DNA of 59,892 bases from Pseudomonas sp. ACM7 (GCF_004136015.1 NZ_CP024866.1:2426638-2486529), one strand, 5' to 3'; positions 18,142 through 27,444 are shown, numbered from the stretch's first letter. A program made the numbers and translations. Notes: generated from the letters alone by a model not told the origin.

Positions 18142-18268
18142 AAAGTCCTCATTCACCGCTCATCGGGCGGCGTGGTTCAAGGAAAATGCGGCGGGGAGGC
18201 AACTACGGCAGCATGCGATGATCGACTGCCACAGCTTTCCGGACCACAGAGAAAATTCCGTTTGAAGC

Positions 18269-18302
18269 ACGCAAAGGGACAGCGCTCTCGTGCCCTTTGC
18301 GT
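18269..18302. other. Hairpin in the gabD-gabT intergenic gap
   Basis: ACGCAAAGGG (18269-18278) pairs perfectly with CCCTTTGCGT (18293-18302) around a 14-nt loop. The sequence CGTTTGAAGCA occurs on both sides (18259-18269 and 18300-18310). There is no T run, so it may be a partial attenuator or RNA processing/stability element setting the gabD:gabT ratio. Confidence 0.5.
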
Positions 18303-18324
18303 TTGAAGCAATGCCCAGCCGGGC

Positions 18325-19767
18325 TTAGATGCCCAGGCAGAGGTATTTGATTTCCAGGTAATCTTCGATGCCGTACTTGGAGCCTTCACGGCCCAGGCCC
18401 GACGCCTTGATGCCGCCGAACGGCGCGACTTCGTTGGAGATCAACCCGGTGTTGACGCCGACCATGCCGTATTCCAGGGCTTCAGCCACACGGAACACAC
18501 GACCCAGGTCGCGAGCATAGAAGTACGAAGCCAGACCGAACTCGGTGTCGTTGGACATCGCGATCACTTCAGCTTCGTCTTTGAAGCGGAACAGCGGCGC
18601 CAATGGACCGAAGGTTTCTTCCTTGGCCACGGCAGCGTTTTTCGGCACGTTGGTCAGGATGGTCGGCTCGAAGAAGTTGCCTTCCATGACCTTGCCACCT
18701 GCCAGGATGGTTGCGCCTTTGCTGATCGCGTCAGCAATGTGCTCTTGAACCTTGGCCACGGCTTTTTCGTCGATCAGCGGGCCAGTGGTGGTGCCTTCTT
18801 CCAGACCGTTGCCGATCTTGAGTTTGGCCACAGCCACTTTCAGCTTCTCGGCGAACGCGTCGTAGACCGAATCCTGAATGTACAGACGGTTGGCGCAGAC
18901 GCAGGTCTGGCCGTTGTTGCGGTACTTGGAAATGATCGCGCCTTCGACGGCCTTATCCAGGTCCGCGTCGTCGAACACGATGAACGGCGCGTTGCCGCCC
19001 AATTCCAGGGACACTTTCTTGATGTCCTTGGCGCATTCAGCCATCAGCTGACGACCGATCTCGGTCGAGCCGGTGAAGGACAATTTACGCACGATCGGGT
19101 TGCTGGTCAGCTCGCTGCCGATGTCGCCGGCGCTGCCGGACACAACACTGAACACACCGGCAGGAATGCCGGCACGTTGGGCCAGTTCAGCCAAAGCGAA
19201 TGCGGAAAACGGAGTTTGCGAAGCAGGCTTGAGCACCATGGTGCAACCGGCGGCCAGGGCCGGGCCGGCTTTACGGGTGATCATCGCGGCCGGGAAGTTC
19301 CACGGGGTGATTGCAGCGGTCACGCCGATTGGCTGCTTGATCACGATCAAGCGCTTGTCTGGCTGGTGACCCGGAATCACGTCACCGTAGACGCGCTTGG
19401 CTTCTTCGGCGAACCACTCGATAAAGGAAGCGGCGTAAACGATTTCGCCCTTGGCTTCGGCCAATGGCTTGCCTTGTTCCAGGGTCATCAGGCGAGCCAG
19501 GTCGTCCTGGTTCTCGATGATCAGTTCGAACCAGCGACGCAGCTTGTTCGCACGGTCCTTGGCGGTCAGTGCACGCCAGGCCGGCAGCGCTTTGTCAGCG
19601 GCTTCGATTGCACGGCGGGTTTCGGCAGCACCCATTTTCGGCACGGTGCCCAGAATTTCGCCCGTTGCCGGGTTGTTGACCTTGATCGTCTGACCATTGT
19701 CCGCATCAACCCAAGCGCCATCGATAAAGGCTTGCTGGCGGAACAACTGGGTGTCTTTAAGCTGCAT
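18325..19767 (-). CDS. gabD: Succinate-semialdehyde dehydrogenase (NADP+)
   Basis: A 480-residue aldehyde dehydrogenase that completes GABA degradation to succinate. The catalytic cysteine is in NGQTCVCANR, the general-base glutamate in SLELGGNAPF, and the cofactor region is PWNFPAAMITRK. The start at 19767 (MQLKDTQLFRQQAFIDGAWVDAD) matches the family N-terminus; the few upstream in-frame codons are dropped. It is first in the gabDT unit. Confidence 0.95.
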   Translation of the reverse strand: MQLKDTQLFRQQAFIDGAWVDADNGQTIKVNNPATGEILGTVPKMGAAETRRAIEAADKALPAWRALTAKDRANKLRRWFELIIENQDDLARLMTLEQGKPLAEAKGEIVYAASFIEWFAEEAKRVYGDVIPGHQPDKRLIVIKQPIGVTAAITPWNFPAAMITRKAGPALAAGCTMVLKPASQTPFSAFALAELAQRAGIPAGVFSVVSGSAGDIGSELTSNPIVRKLSFTGSTEIGRQLMAECAKDIKKVSLELGGNAPFIVFDDADLDKAVEGAIISKYRNNGQTCVCANRLYIQDSVYDAFAEKLKVAVAKLKIGNGLEEGTTTGPLIDEKAVAKVQEHIADAISKGATILAGGKVMEGNFFEPTILTNVPKNAAVAKEETFGPLAPLFRFKDEAEVIAMSNDTEFGLASYFYARDLGRVFRVAEALEYGMVGVNTGLISNEVAPFGGIKASGLGREGSKYGIEDYLEIKYLCLGI

Positions 19768-20117
19768 GTCGGCTTTCCTTAACAGCACCGCGGCAAGCGC
19801 GGAGCGAATTATGATTGTTGAAAGGCGCCTTATAGGCTGCCGTCAGGGAAATCATTCACCGGGCTGAAGCACATAAATAGCGCACTGATTGAAACTCGTG
19901 CGGTTCAGCACCCAGACAAGAGCGTTTGAAATCTCGAACGAATCCTAGGATCAATGCCGGGAAAGGACAATAGGGCGTTCGAAAAAAAGAACGAAAACGG
20001 CGCATTTGCCTAATTTTTCTGATCAACGTAGCAACCGCAGGTTACGCTTTGGAAAAACGCAGGTGATTCAGCAGCATGGACGCCCGCAGCGCATATGAGT
20101 ATCATGGCGCCCGCATT
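19768..20117. other. Intergenic region between gabD and tRNA-Arg
   Basis: About 350 bp without a supported gene. It must contain the gabD promoter (minus) and the tRNA promoter (plus). I see no clear sigma54 or sigma70 hexamer pair, inverted repeat or small ORF that stands out. Confidence 0.4.
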
Positions 20118-20194
20118 GCACCAGTAGCTCAGCTGGATAGAGTACTGCCCTCCGAAGGCAGTGGTCGTGGGTTCGAATCCCGCCTGGTGCACCA
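20118..20194 (+). tRNA. tRNA-Arg (anticodon CCG)
   Basis: A 77-nt cloverleaf with encoded CCA. The acceptor stem is GCACCAG/CTGGTGC, the anticodon arm CTGCC-CTCCGAA-GGCAG (anticodon CCG, reads CGG), and the T arm GCGGG/GTGGG pairing around TTCGAAT. A terminator follows 17 bp downstream. tRNA 3' ends are common integration sites, but the flanking genes look like ordinary chromosome. Confidence 0.96.
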
Positions 20195-20210
20195 TACGTA
20201 GAAACGAGAA

Positions 20211-20241
20211 AGCCTCAGATCTTAGGGTCTGGGGCTTTTTT
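20211..20241 (+). terminator. Terminator of tRNA-Arg
   Basis: AGCCTCAGA...TCTGGGGCT forms a nine-pair stem with one wobble, followed by TTTTTTT. Confidence 0.85.
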
Positions 20242-20311
20242 GTGTCCGTCGTCAAAGCCTCAGGATGGGCGCTGGATGCAGCTGTTCGGTTTAACCGAAC
20301 AACTGAGTCTG

Positions 20312-20336
20312 AAAAAAACCGCCGAAGCGGTTTTTT
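20312..20336. terminator. Terminator of the acidic small protein gene
   Basis: AAAAAAACCGC-CGAA-GCGGTTTTTT, a bidirectional hairpin touching the stop codon of the minus-strand gene at 20336. A separate palindrome GTTCGGT-TTA-ACCGAAC lies just before it (20283-20299). Confidence 0.85.
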
Positions 20337-20542
20337 CATTCAGTCGTCCAATCAAACTCGTCGTATTCATCATCCTCGTCGTCCTCAACCTCTTCTTCAT
20401 CAAGAACGTCTTCCTCAAGCGCTTCTTCTGCCTGCTTCGCCAGCAGAAACTCCTTACGACTCTCAGTAACAGCCCGTCGTAATTCCTGACCCTTCACCGG
20501 GCAGTTGAGCATTTGGGCGATGCGGTCGATTTTTTTTGCCAT
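20336..20542 (-). CDS. Small acidic hypothetical protein
   Basis: A 68-residue protein of unknown function. The N-terminal half is basic and helical ([18 protein letters not shown]), the middle has [26 protein letters not shown], and the last 20 residues are almost all Asp/Glu. The start at 20542 follows GGAGGA at good spacing and is preferred over an upstream in-frame ATG at 20602. It could be a nucleic-acid mimic or a partner-binding protein; no function is claimed. Confidence 0.72.
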   Translation of the reverse strand: MAKKIDRIAQMLNCPVKGQELRRAVTESRKEFLLAKQAEEALEEDVLDEEEVEDDEDDEYDEFDWTTE

Positions 20543-20622
20543 GGCTTCCTCCAACGCATCGGCTATAGGCCGATAGTGCGCGCTTTCGGGTGTCGATGCC
20601 AAATGACTGACCGCTCCGCCTC

Positions 20623-21255
20623 TCAGTTTTTCTGCAAATCCTTGAGTCTGGTCGTGAGATTTTCCTTGGGAAAGCGTTTGTGCAATGTCGCCATCAGGTC
20701 AGCGGCCGCTTGAGCCTGACCAGCCTTTTGCAGGCGGATCACTTCCCTTAATTGATCGTCGATAAACTTTGCCGGAGCTATCGACGGGCGTTTGCTGACC
20801 TTCGCTTCGTCAGCCATTTCAGCGCTGATCGATTCGCTCTGCGCTGGGGCAGCAAGATCGGCCATTGGGGCCGCAAGCTCTGGCGCGGACATCGCGCCGG
20901 CCGGGGCCGTCAGCGAGCGAGCAACCGAAGGGGGTGCCTCTGCGACTTCTTTTTTTGCGGCCGGTGCAGACGCTTTGGATGCAGGCGCGAAGTCGTAACT
21001 CGGCGGTTGCTCCTCCGTGCGTTGCACCAGTGCAAGCATCAGGGCCACACCGACGAGGCTGGCAAATGCAACTTGCCAACGGGGTTTCTGGCAGGCCTGG
21101 ACCCAGCGTTTCCACAGACCTGGCTTCTGCACAGGGACTTCACGGTGTGCGGCAGTCAGGAGGAACGCGTCGAGATGGGCCGGCGGTTCGCCGGTCGCGT
21201 GTTCACGATAGTGTTTCAACACTTCGTCTTCTGGCGTAGGACGGGCGTCAGTCAT
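20623..21255 (-). CDS. Putative anti-sigma factor, single-pass membrane protein
   Basis: A 210-residue protein with a cytoplasmic N-terminus (residues 1-60), one transmembrane helix (about 61-77) and a periplasmic Ala/Pro-rich stretch ending in a helical segment (FIDDQLREVIRLQKAGQAQAAADLMATLHKRFP). Its ATG overlaps the sigma-factor stop by four bases (ATGA), which implies translational coupling. Position and topology point to an anti-sigma factor; the N-terminal domain has no clear zinc-binding ZAS motif, so the assignment is by context. Confidence 0.7.
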   Translation of the reverse strand: MTDARPTPEDEVLKHYREHATGEPPAHLDAFLLTAAHREVPVQKPGLWKRWVQACQKPRWQVAFASLVGVALMLALVQRTEEQPPSYDFAPASKASAPAAKKEVAEAPPSVARSLTAPAGAMSAPELAAPMADLAAPAQSESISAEMADEAKVSKRPSIAPAKFIDDQLREVIRLQKAGQAQAAADLMATLHKRFPKENLTTRLKDLQKN

Positions 21256-21818
21256 GTCAGTACCTCCTCGGCCAGCAGCCGACGCAGTTTTTGCTGGGCG
21301 TAGCGCAAGCGGCTTTTGACGGTTTCCAGCGGTGTTTCGGTGAGGGTGGCGATCTGCGGCAGGTCGAGATCGCCATGGGCGCGCAGCAGGAACACTTCGC
21401 GCTGGTCAGCGGGCAGGTTTTGCAGGGCCGCTTCGAGGCGCTGGCTGTCGCGGCTCAGGCTCAGCAGTTGTTCGGGATCAGCAGCGTCATCGCTCAGCGC
21501 GTGGATCTGTTCGTCGTAGCTGTCGTGCAAGGGGTTGTGGATTCCGTGTTTGCGCCAGTGATCGATCAGGCGGTTGCGGGCAATCTGGTAGAGCCAGGTG
21601 CGAAAATTCGCTCGGCCTTGTGGCTGACTGGTGCTGCGGATCAGGCTCAGCCAAGTGTCCTGGTAAACCTCTTCGGCCAGCTCGGACTTGCCGCTCAGGC
21701 CGAGCAGGAATCGGTAGAGCCCTTGGCGGTGACGGGCGTACAAAATCTCGAACGCCGGCCCGTCGCCTGCGCGATAACGGGCGAGCAGCGATTCGTCGCT
21801 CGATTGAGGAGCTGACAT
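21252..21818 (-). CDS. ECF-type RNA polymerase sigma factor
   Basis: A 188-residue sigma-70-family factor of ECF size. Region 2 (about 20-95) includes EEVYQDTWLSLIRS and FRTWLYQIARNRLIDHWRK; region 4 (about 130-185) includes LPADQREVFLLRAHGDLDLPQIATLTETPLETVKSRLRYAQQKL. The start at 21818 is one base after the vWA stop, and its Shine-Dalgarno (AAAGGAGG) lies inside the last vWA codons. It should direct a stress- or envelope-related regulon, controlled by the protein encoded next. Confidence 0.9.
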   Translation of the reverse strand: MSAPQSSDESLLARYRAGDGPAFEILYARHRQGLYRFLLGLSGKSELAEEVYQDTWLSLIRSTSQPQGRANFRTWLYQIARNRLIDHWRKHGIHNPLHDSYDEQIHALSDDAADPEQLLSLSRDSQRLEAALQNLPADQREVFLLRAHGDLDLPQIATLTETPLETVKSRLRYAQQKLRRLLAEEVLT

Positions 21819-21819
21819 T

Positions 21820-23532
21820 TCAGTTGTAGCCTCCTTTAAGCGGCTCACTATTGGATGCGGTCGTGGTTCGCAGACTTTGAGCCAACTCCACCAATTGCAC
21901 GAACTCTGCCCGCAGACCAAATCGATCCTCGCCCCGCGCACCGCGAGCCAAAGCCTCGGTGTCCTTCAAGCTGAAATCACCGGTATAACGCCCATCCTTG
22001 AGCTGCTGGGAAAACGCCGCGACTGCCGCCGCAAATCGCAGGTCTTCACTGGCTTTGCCGACCTGACCGCTGACGATCGGCCGCTCGATCAAGCGACTAT
22101 TCCCACCCTCAGGCCGCTGATACCGCACTCGCAACATCGCCAATTCCCCAGTCTTTTCGGAAACAGCGGCCCCAGGAGTGCCATACCGCAGCGGCTCCAG
22201 CCAACCCTTTTCACCCTTGGGCACAATTTCGTACAACGCCGTCACCGTATGTCCTGCGCCGATTTCACCGGCATCGACCTTGTCGTTGCTGAAATCCTCA
22301 CGCTTCAACGTACGATTTTCATACCCCAACAGCCGATATTCACTGACCTGTGCCGGGTTGAACTCCACTTGCAGCTTCACGTTCTTCGCCACGACCGCGA
22401 GGGTCGAGCCGAGTTGATCCACCAGCACCTTGCGCGCCTCGCGCAGGTTGTCGATGTAGGCATAGTTGCCGTCGCCAGCATCGGCCAACTGTTCCATCAG
22501 GTGTTCATTGTAGTTATCCACACCAAAACCCAATGTGGTCAGGGAAACGCCGGTCTTGCGTTTATCCACAGCCATTTGCTTGAGGCTGTCGAAGTCGCTG
22601 ATGCCGACGTTGAAGTCACCGTCAGTGGCCAACAGGATGCGGTTGATGCCTTTGGGAATGAACGCTTGCTGCGCCATCTGATAGGCCAGTTCGATGCCTG
22701 ACGCCCCAGCGGTGGAGCCGCCGGCGGTTAATTGATCGATGGCTGTATGAATCTTCGCTTTGTCGCGTCCGGAGGTCGGCTCCAGTACCACACGCGAATC
22801 ACCGGCATAGACGACCAATGAAACCCGGTCCTGCTCGCGCAATTGATCGACCAGCAATTTCAGGGTGCTTTTGACCAACGGCAACCCCTCGCGTCGGTCC
22901 ATCGAGCCGGACACGTCCACCAGAAACACCAGGTTCGCCGGGGCCAGTTCCGCGACCGCGCGGTCCGAGGCCTTGATGCCGATGCGCAGCAATCGGGTAT
23001 GCGGGTTCCACGGCGACGGCGCCAGCTCGGTGGTCACGCCGAAGGGCGAGCCATCGGTGGGCAATGCGTAGTCGTAGGGGAAGTAGTTGACCATCTCCTC
23101 CAGTCGCACCGCACCTTCCGGTGGCAGGCGCCCTTGATTGAGCAAGCGGCGGACGTTGGCGTAAGCGCCGGTATCGACGTCGGCGCTGAAGGTCGAGACG
23201 GGCGCTTCGGCCACGCTGTGAATCGGGTTATCCGCCAGCGCTTGATACTGCTCCCGCTGCTCATCCCGATATCCCTGCGCAGATGCCTCACCCGCCGGCA
23301 TCGGCGCATAGCTCGCCGTCGGTGCCGGGCGAACGCTGCGCTTGGCCATCGAGGAGTCCGCCATGACAGCCTCGCTGCGCACCAATGCTTCAGCCGACAG
23401 CGCACCTTGAGCCGGTGGCGGAACCGAGGCGGAATCAGGCTTGGATGAAACGCCGCAACCGGCAATCGCCAGCAGCAACCCGGCGGCGAAACCCTGGGCG
23501 GCCGGGCGGAGGAAATGCAGAGGGAGGGACAT
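21820..23532 (-). CDS. vWA-domain lipoprotein (YfbK type)
   Basis: A 570-residue lipoprotein with the lipidated cysteine at residue 26 (LLLAIAGC). Domains in order: an Ala/Pro-rich linker, a vWA N-terminal domain (about 95-190), a vWA domain with an intact metal site DVSGSMD (206-212) and later TDGDFNVG, and a C-terminal DUF3520-type domain (about 385-565). YfbK proteins are envelope lipoproteins of unclear function, probably binding a partner via the metal site. It is first in an operon with the ECF sigma and anti-sigma genes, which suggests a surface sensing role. Confidence 0.87.
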   Translation of the reverse strand: MSLPLHFLRPAAQGFAAGLLLAIAGCGVSSKPDSASVPPPAQGALSAEALVRSEAVMADSSMAKRSVRPAPTASYAPMPAGEASAQGYRDEQREQYQALADNPIHSVAEAPVSTFSADVDTGAYANVRRLLNQGRLPPEGAVRLEEMVNYFPYDYALPTDGSPFGVTTELAPSPWNPHTRLLRIGIKASDRAVAELAPANLVFLVDVSGSMDRREGLPLVKSTLKLLVDQLREQDRVSLVVYAGDSRVVLEPTSGRDKAKIHTAIDQLTAGGSTAGASGIELAYQMAQQAFIPKGINRILLATDGDFNVGISDFDSLKQMAVDKRKTGVSLTTLGFGVDNYNEHLMEQLADAGDGNYAYIDNLREARKVLVDQLGSTLAVVAKNVKLQVEFNPAQVSEYRLLGYENRTLKREDFSNDKVDAGEIGAGHTVTALYEIVPKGEKGWLEPLRYGTPGAAVSEKTGELAMLRVRYQRPEGGNSRLIERPIVSGQVGKASEDLRFAAAVAAFSQQLKDGRYTGDFSLKDTEALARGARGEDRFGLRAEFVQLVELAQSLRTTTASNSEPLKGGYN

Positions 23533-23619
23533 GGGGGCTGACCTCAGGAGGAAGTTGATCCATTCATCCTCTGAGACGAGCCCCTCTTCAGGTTCGGGTT
23601 AAACCGGCCGAAATTAATT

Positions 23620-24180
23620 TCAGCGGTGATAACGCCGCACCACACTGCTGTTTTTCAGCACATGGCCTTTGATTTTTTCCAGTAGCTGCGCGCGCGTCAG
23701 GCCGGCGGGCAAAGCTTCCGGCGCCAGGTCCAGGGCGTAGAGCTGGATGATGTAGTGGTGCGCGCTGTCGCCGACCGGCGGGCAAGGGCCAACATAACCG
23801 GTGGTGCCTTTGCTGTTGGTGCCGCCGACGCCTTCTAGGGCGGATTTTGCGCCGACGCCGGCGGCAATCTGATGAGTCGTGGCTTTGATGCCGTAATGCA
23901 CCCAGTGATCAACGCCTTGGCCTTTTTGGCCGTCAGGATCGTGCATGACAATGGCGTAACTGAGGGTGCCCGCCGGGCCGGCGTTCCAATTCAATGCCGG
24001 TGACTGGTTGTGCCCACCACAATTGGGCGCATCGCTGGCGGCAGCCGAGGTGAACAGTCGATCGTCGGTGACACCTGGGATGTTCAGGGTGAAACGCTCC
24101 TGGGCCTGCGCCGGAAATTGCACGCAAAGGGCGACTGCAACGGCCGCCAGCCAAGGGTTCAGAGAGGTCAATCGGGTCAT
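23620..24180 (-). CDS. YbhB/YbcL-type (PEBP/Raf kinase inhibitor-like) secreted protein
   Basis: A 186-residue protein with a signal peptide (ends QAQ, about residue 24). Hallmarks are the ligand-site segments SPALNWNAGPAGTLSYAIVMHDPDG, the HWVHYGI motif, and GYVGPCPPVGDSAHHYIIQLYALD. The family has a small-anion-binding fold; in bacteria its role is unknown. The start at 24180 is at the head of the signal peptide; the longer frame upstream reads into the intergenic region. Confidence 0.86.
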   Translation of the reverse strand: MTRLTSLNPWLAAVAVALCVQFPAQAQERFTLNIPGVTDDRLFTSAAASDAPNCGGHNQSPALNWNAGPAGTLSYAIVMHDPDGQKGQGVDHWVHYGIKATTHQIAAGVGAKSALEGVGGTNSKGTTGYVGPCPPVGDSAHHYIIQLYALDLAPEALPAGLTRAQLLEKIKGHVLKNSSVVRRYHR

Positions 24181-24319
24181 ACCGGAGCACCTTGTGCGGG
24201 TGGGGCCGTCGTCGGCGTGCAAACTATAGCCGGACGGTTCATTCGGTGGCAGTGGGAATTGGCTGAACCTCCAGATAAGCGCCAAACTCTTAAGTGAAAC
24301 GCTTGCCTGGAGAGTGATC

Positions 24320-25849
24320 ATGGCACTGCACCGCGTCGCCCGTTTCGCCGATGTGTCCGAAAACCGGGGCCTTGAGGTCCAGATAGAGGGCACGAAAATT
24401 GTCCTGTTGCGGGTGGGCGATCATCTACGCGCCTTTCAGGGCGAATGCCCCCATGCCGGGGCGCCGCTGGCCGACGGTGCTCTGTGCCACGGACGTTTGA
24501 TCTGCCCGTGGCACAAGGCTGCGTACCGGATCGAGGACGGTGCGCTGTGCGAACCGCCGTCCCTGGACAGCCTCAAGCGCTATCCGCTGGAAGTGCGCGA
24601 TGACGAGGTCTGGGTCGACGATCAGCCGATGTCCGACGCTCACACCCCACCGGCGGACGACGCGCGAACCTTTGTGATCATCGGTGCCGGTGCGGCAGGC
24701 ACGGCGTGCGCGGCGGCGTTGCGCGAAAAGGGCTTCGGTGGCCGGGTGCTGTTGATCGACCGTGAAACCGACGCCGGTTACGACCGCACGGTATTAAGCA
24801 AATTCGTGATTGCCGGGGAGATGCCGCCGGAAGAAGTCCCGCCGCTGCGTGATGAACACTTTTACCAAGAGCAGCGCATTGAGCGAATAAACGCTGAAGT
24901 GACGAGCCTGGACGCCGCGAACAAGACCTTGCGCCTGGCTGATGGTCAATCGCTGAGCTACGACGCTGCCCTGCTCGCCACCGGGGGCACACCCAATCCG
25001 CTTACGCTGCCTGGCGCCGATCTGCCGCAGGTGTTCGTGTTGCGTTCGAAGGATCAGGCGCAGCGGATTCTGGGCTCGGCAAAACCAGGCCAACGAGCGG
25101 TGATCATCGGTGACAGTTTTATTGCCATGGAATCCGCGTCCTCCCTGCGCCAATACGGTCTGGACGTCACCGTTCTGGCCCGCCACGCAGTGCCTTTTGC
25201 CAAACAGTTTGGCGATGCCGTCGGCAAATCGATTCGTGCCCTGCACGAGGCCAACGGCGTGGTGTTTCATACAGATGGCCAAGCCACGCACGTCGAAGGA
25301 ACGACCAAGGTTGAAGCGGTACGCCTGGACAACGGTCAACGTTTACCGGCGGATCTGGTGTTGGTCGGCATTGGCGTCAGCCCGGCAACCGGCGCCTTTA
25401 TCGGCCTTCCCCTGGAAAAAGACCAGTCGCTGAAGGTCGACGGCGGGATGGGCGTGACCGATGGGCTTTGGGCCGCCGGCGATATCGCGACCTTCCCGCT
25501 CAACGGTCAGCCCCAGCGAATCGAACATTGGCGCCTGGCACAGCAACAGGCACGGATCGCAGCGATGAACATGCTCGGCGGCGACGAGCATTACCTCGAC
25601 GTCCCCTATTTCTGGACCTGGCACTTCGGTAAAAACTACGACTACCTCGGCCACGCCGAGACCTGGGATGAGGTCGAGTTCAAAGGCGACCCTGACCATC
25701 CCCCTTTTATCGGCCTGTTCGGCAAGGACGGGTTGGTAGTCGCCGCGGTGGCTTGCGATGAAGAACGTGCGATGGCGATGCTCGCCGAACGGATGAAACA
25801 GCCGTTGACGGTGGATGAGGCGTGGCGGTTGATTCGGGACCTGAATTAA
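24320..25849 (+). CDS. Rieske-domain FAD/NAD(P)-dependent oxidoreductase
   Basis: A 509-residue fusion. The N-terminal Rieske [2Fe-2S] domain has C43-P-H45 and C62-P-W-H65. The rest is a class I pyridine-nucleotide disulfide-type reductase: FAD site IIGAGAAGTACAAALREKGF, NAD site region VIIGDSFIAMESASSLRQYG, and the GLWAAGDIATFPLNG motif. This layout matches AIFM3-like or ferredoxin-reductase proteins that pass electrons from NAD(P)H to a partner. The ATG at 24320 (GGAGAG eight bases before) is preferred over GTG at 24314. No oxygenase partner is adjacent. Confidence 0.88.
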   Translation: MALHRVARFADVSENRGLEVQIEGTKIVLLRVGDHLRAFQGECPHAGAPLADGALCHGRLICPWHKAAYRIEDGALCEPPSLDSLKRYPLEVRDDEVWVDDQPMSDAHTPPADDARTFVIIGAGAAGTACAAALREKGFGGRVLLIDRETDAGYDRTVLSKFVIAGEMPPEEVPPLRDEHFYQEQRIERINAEVTSLDAANKTLRLADGQSLSYDAALLATGGTPNPLTLPGADLPQVFVLRSKDQAQRILGSAKPGQRAVIIGDSFIAMESASSLRQYGLDVTVLARHAVPFAKQFGDAVGKSIRALHEANGVVFHTDGQATHVEGTTKVEAVRLDNGQRLPADLVLVGIGVSPATGAFIGLPLEKDQSLKVDGGMGVTDGLWAAGDIATFPLNGQPQRIEHWRLAQQQARIAAMNMLGGDEHYLDVPYFWTWHFGKNYDYLGHAETWDEVEFKGDPDHPPFIGLFGKDGLVVAAVACDEERAMAMLAERMKQPLTVDEAWRLIRDLN

Positions 25850-25884
25850 CGGCTGTTCCCCCGTTTCAAACGCCAGACAGCAAA

Positions 25885-25919
25885 ACGCCCGGCGTCTGCG
25901 TTGCACAGAGGCCGGGCGT
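25885..25919 (-). terminator. Terminator of the YdgA-like gene
   Basis: On the minus strand ACGCCCGGC...GCCGGGCGT is followed by TTTTG. It lies 20 bp after the stop of the YdgA-like gene. Confidence 0.8.
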
Positions 25920-25938
25920 CGGTCTGTAAGCCCTGGTT

Positions 25939-27444
25939 TTACTGGACGGTGACATTCCCGCCGAATTTGCTCATGACAAACCCGACAAACTCTTCGACGG
26001 TCATCTTCTGGCCGTTGAATTCCACCTGATTACTGGCGTAATGCAGTTTGGAAACGATGTTGTTGCCATCCAGTTTTGCCAACTGCGTACCGACTGCCAT
26101 GCTGCCAAACATGTCGGCGGTAGCAGTGGCCTGATCGGCGATGAGTTTAGCGTCGGTCTGACCGTTGATTTGCGACTGCACGCTCAGCAGGTCAACGAGC
26201 ATGGGCTTGGACACTTTCACGTTGACGTCCAGCAGCGCGATCAGTTGTTGGGTCAGTAGGTCGGGCGGCAGGTCCATGGATTGTGGTTTGGTCAGGTCGA
26301 GCACCAGGTGGGCGCGGCTTTCGCCATTGGGGGTGTTGAACGACAGATTTTCCAGGGCGACCTGCGGGCCAGCGGCCAGCAGTTTCTCCAGGCCGGTTTT
26401 GACCTGCGCCTCTTCGGCCGGGGTCAGGATCAGCTCTGGCGCCGGTTCACCCGCAGCGACGGCCTCAGCGGCGGCCCTCTCGTACGGTTGCAGTTTGGTC
26501 TGGTAAATCTGCATCAACGACATTGTTGCCGGGATGTCGAGGTTCTTCAGGCTCATGACCATCTGAGCAGAGCCGACGGCCTTGCCGTTCAAGGACACCT
26601 CACCCACCTTGTAATCGGCACGCCCCGAAGCGCTGGTGCCCGATTCCTCGGTCTGGTTCTTCATTTCGAATTTCTTGAAACCCAAGACCGACTGCTTGGC
26701 GCCGAAGGTGGTCTTGCTGTCGGTCAGCTCGACGGTGTTGTCGCCGGTGTAGTAGCCGTAGGTACTTTTTGTCAGGTTGCTGGCCAGGGTCAGGCCGTTC
26801 AGTTCGACCTTCACCGGCGTCTGATCTTCAGCCACTGTGCTCAGTGTCAGGCTGTCCATGTAACCGTCGGCCTTGACCTTCTGCGCTTGAGCGCTGGCGG
26901 CGACATCGAGGTTCAGCCCGGAGAATTTCAGGTTGGACTTGTCGTCGAGCGCCACGTCCAGCGGCAGCAATTGCAGAGTACCGTTGGTGGCATTGTCGTA
27001 ACCGATGTTGACCACGCCCGTGAGTGGGGATTTGTCCTTGGCAGCGGCGAACCACTTCTCGGTGTTAGGCGTTCTTTCCAGTTCGTAGTGACTGGTGGCC
27101 AGGACCGGCAGCCACTTCAGCGACACCAGGCGCGAAAACGGCAGCGGACCGTGTTCGATGTGATCGACGAACAGCAGCTCCACCGGTGCTTCACCGAACA
27201 TCTCGCCTTCACCCTTGAGGCGGTAGTGCGCAGTGCTGCTGAACACATGGCGTTCCAGCGACACCAGCTCCAGCGACGCCTTGCCGTTGGAACCGACCAG
27301 CGCGGCTTGCAGCTCTTTGTTGGCGTCGGCGATCGAGGTGTTCAGCACACCTTCGAGTTTGGTGCCGGTGTACCAGGCACCGCCAGCGCTGATTGCGCCG
27401 ATGGCAACGACGATTCCAAGAAGCACGCCTGCTGATTTATTCAT
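25939..27444 (-). CDS. YdgA-family (DUF945) protein
   Basis: A 501-residue protein with an N-terminal transmembrane/signal-anchor helix (about residues 4-24) and a long extracytoplasmic region matching DUF945 (YdgA). Typical features include the early KLEGVLNTSIADANKEL, the HYELERTPN segment, and a repetitive beta-rich body with NGLTLASNLTKS-like strands. YdgA is a conserved envelope protein of unknown function in gammaproteobacteria. The start at 27444 is placed at the helix. Confidence 0.82.
   Translation of the reverse strand: MNKSAGVLLGIVVAIGAISAGGAWYTGTKLEGVLNTSIADANKELQAALVGSNGKASLELVSLERHVFSSTAHYRLKGEGEMFGEAPVELLFVDHIEHGPLPFSRLVSLKWLPVLATSHYELERTPNTEKWFAAAKDKSPLTGVVNIGYDNATNGTLQLLPLDVALDDKSNLKFSGLNLDVAASAQAQKVKADGYMDSLTLSTVAEDQTPVKVELNGLTLASNLTKSTYGYYTGDNTVELTDSKTTFGAKQSVLGFKKFEMKNQTEESGTSASGRADYKVGEVSLNGKAVGSAQMVMSLKNLDIPATMSLMQIYQTKLQPYERAAAEAVAAGEPAPELILTPAEEAQVKTGLEKLLAAGPQVALENLSFNTPNGESRAHLVLDLTKPQSMDLPPDLLTQQLIALLDVNVKVSKPMLVDLLSVQSQINGQTDAKLIADQATATADMFGSMAVGTQLAKLDGNNIVSKLHYASNQVEFNGQKMTVEEFVGFVMSKFGGNVTVQ

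Noticed and set aside
20118..20242. Possible integration site at tRNA-Arg
   Set aside because: There is no integrase gene and no second copy of the tRNA 3' end in the flanking sequence visible here.
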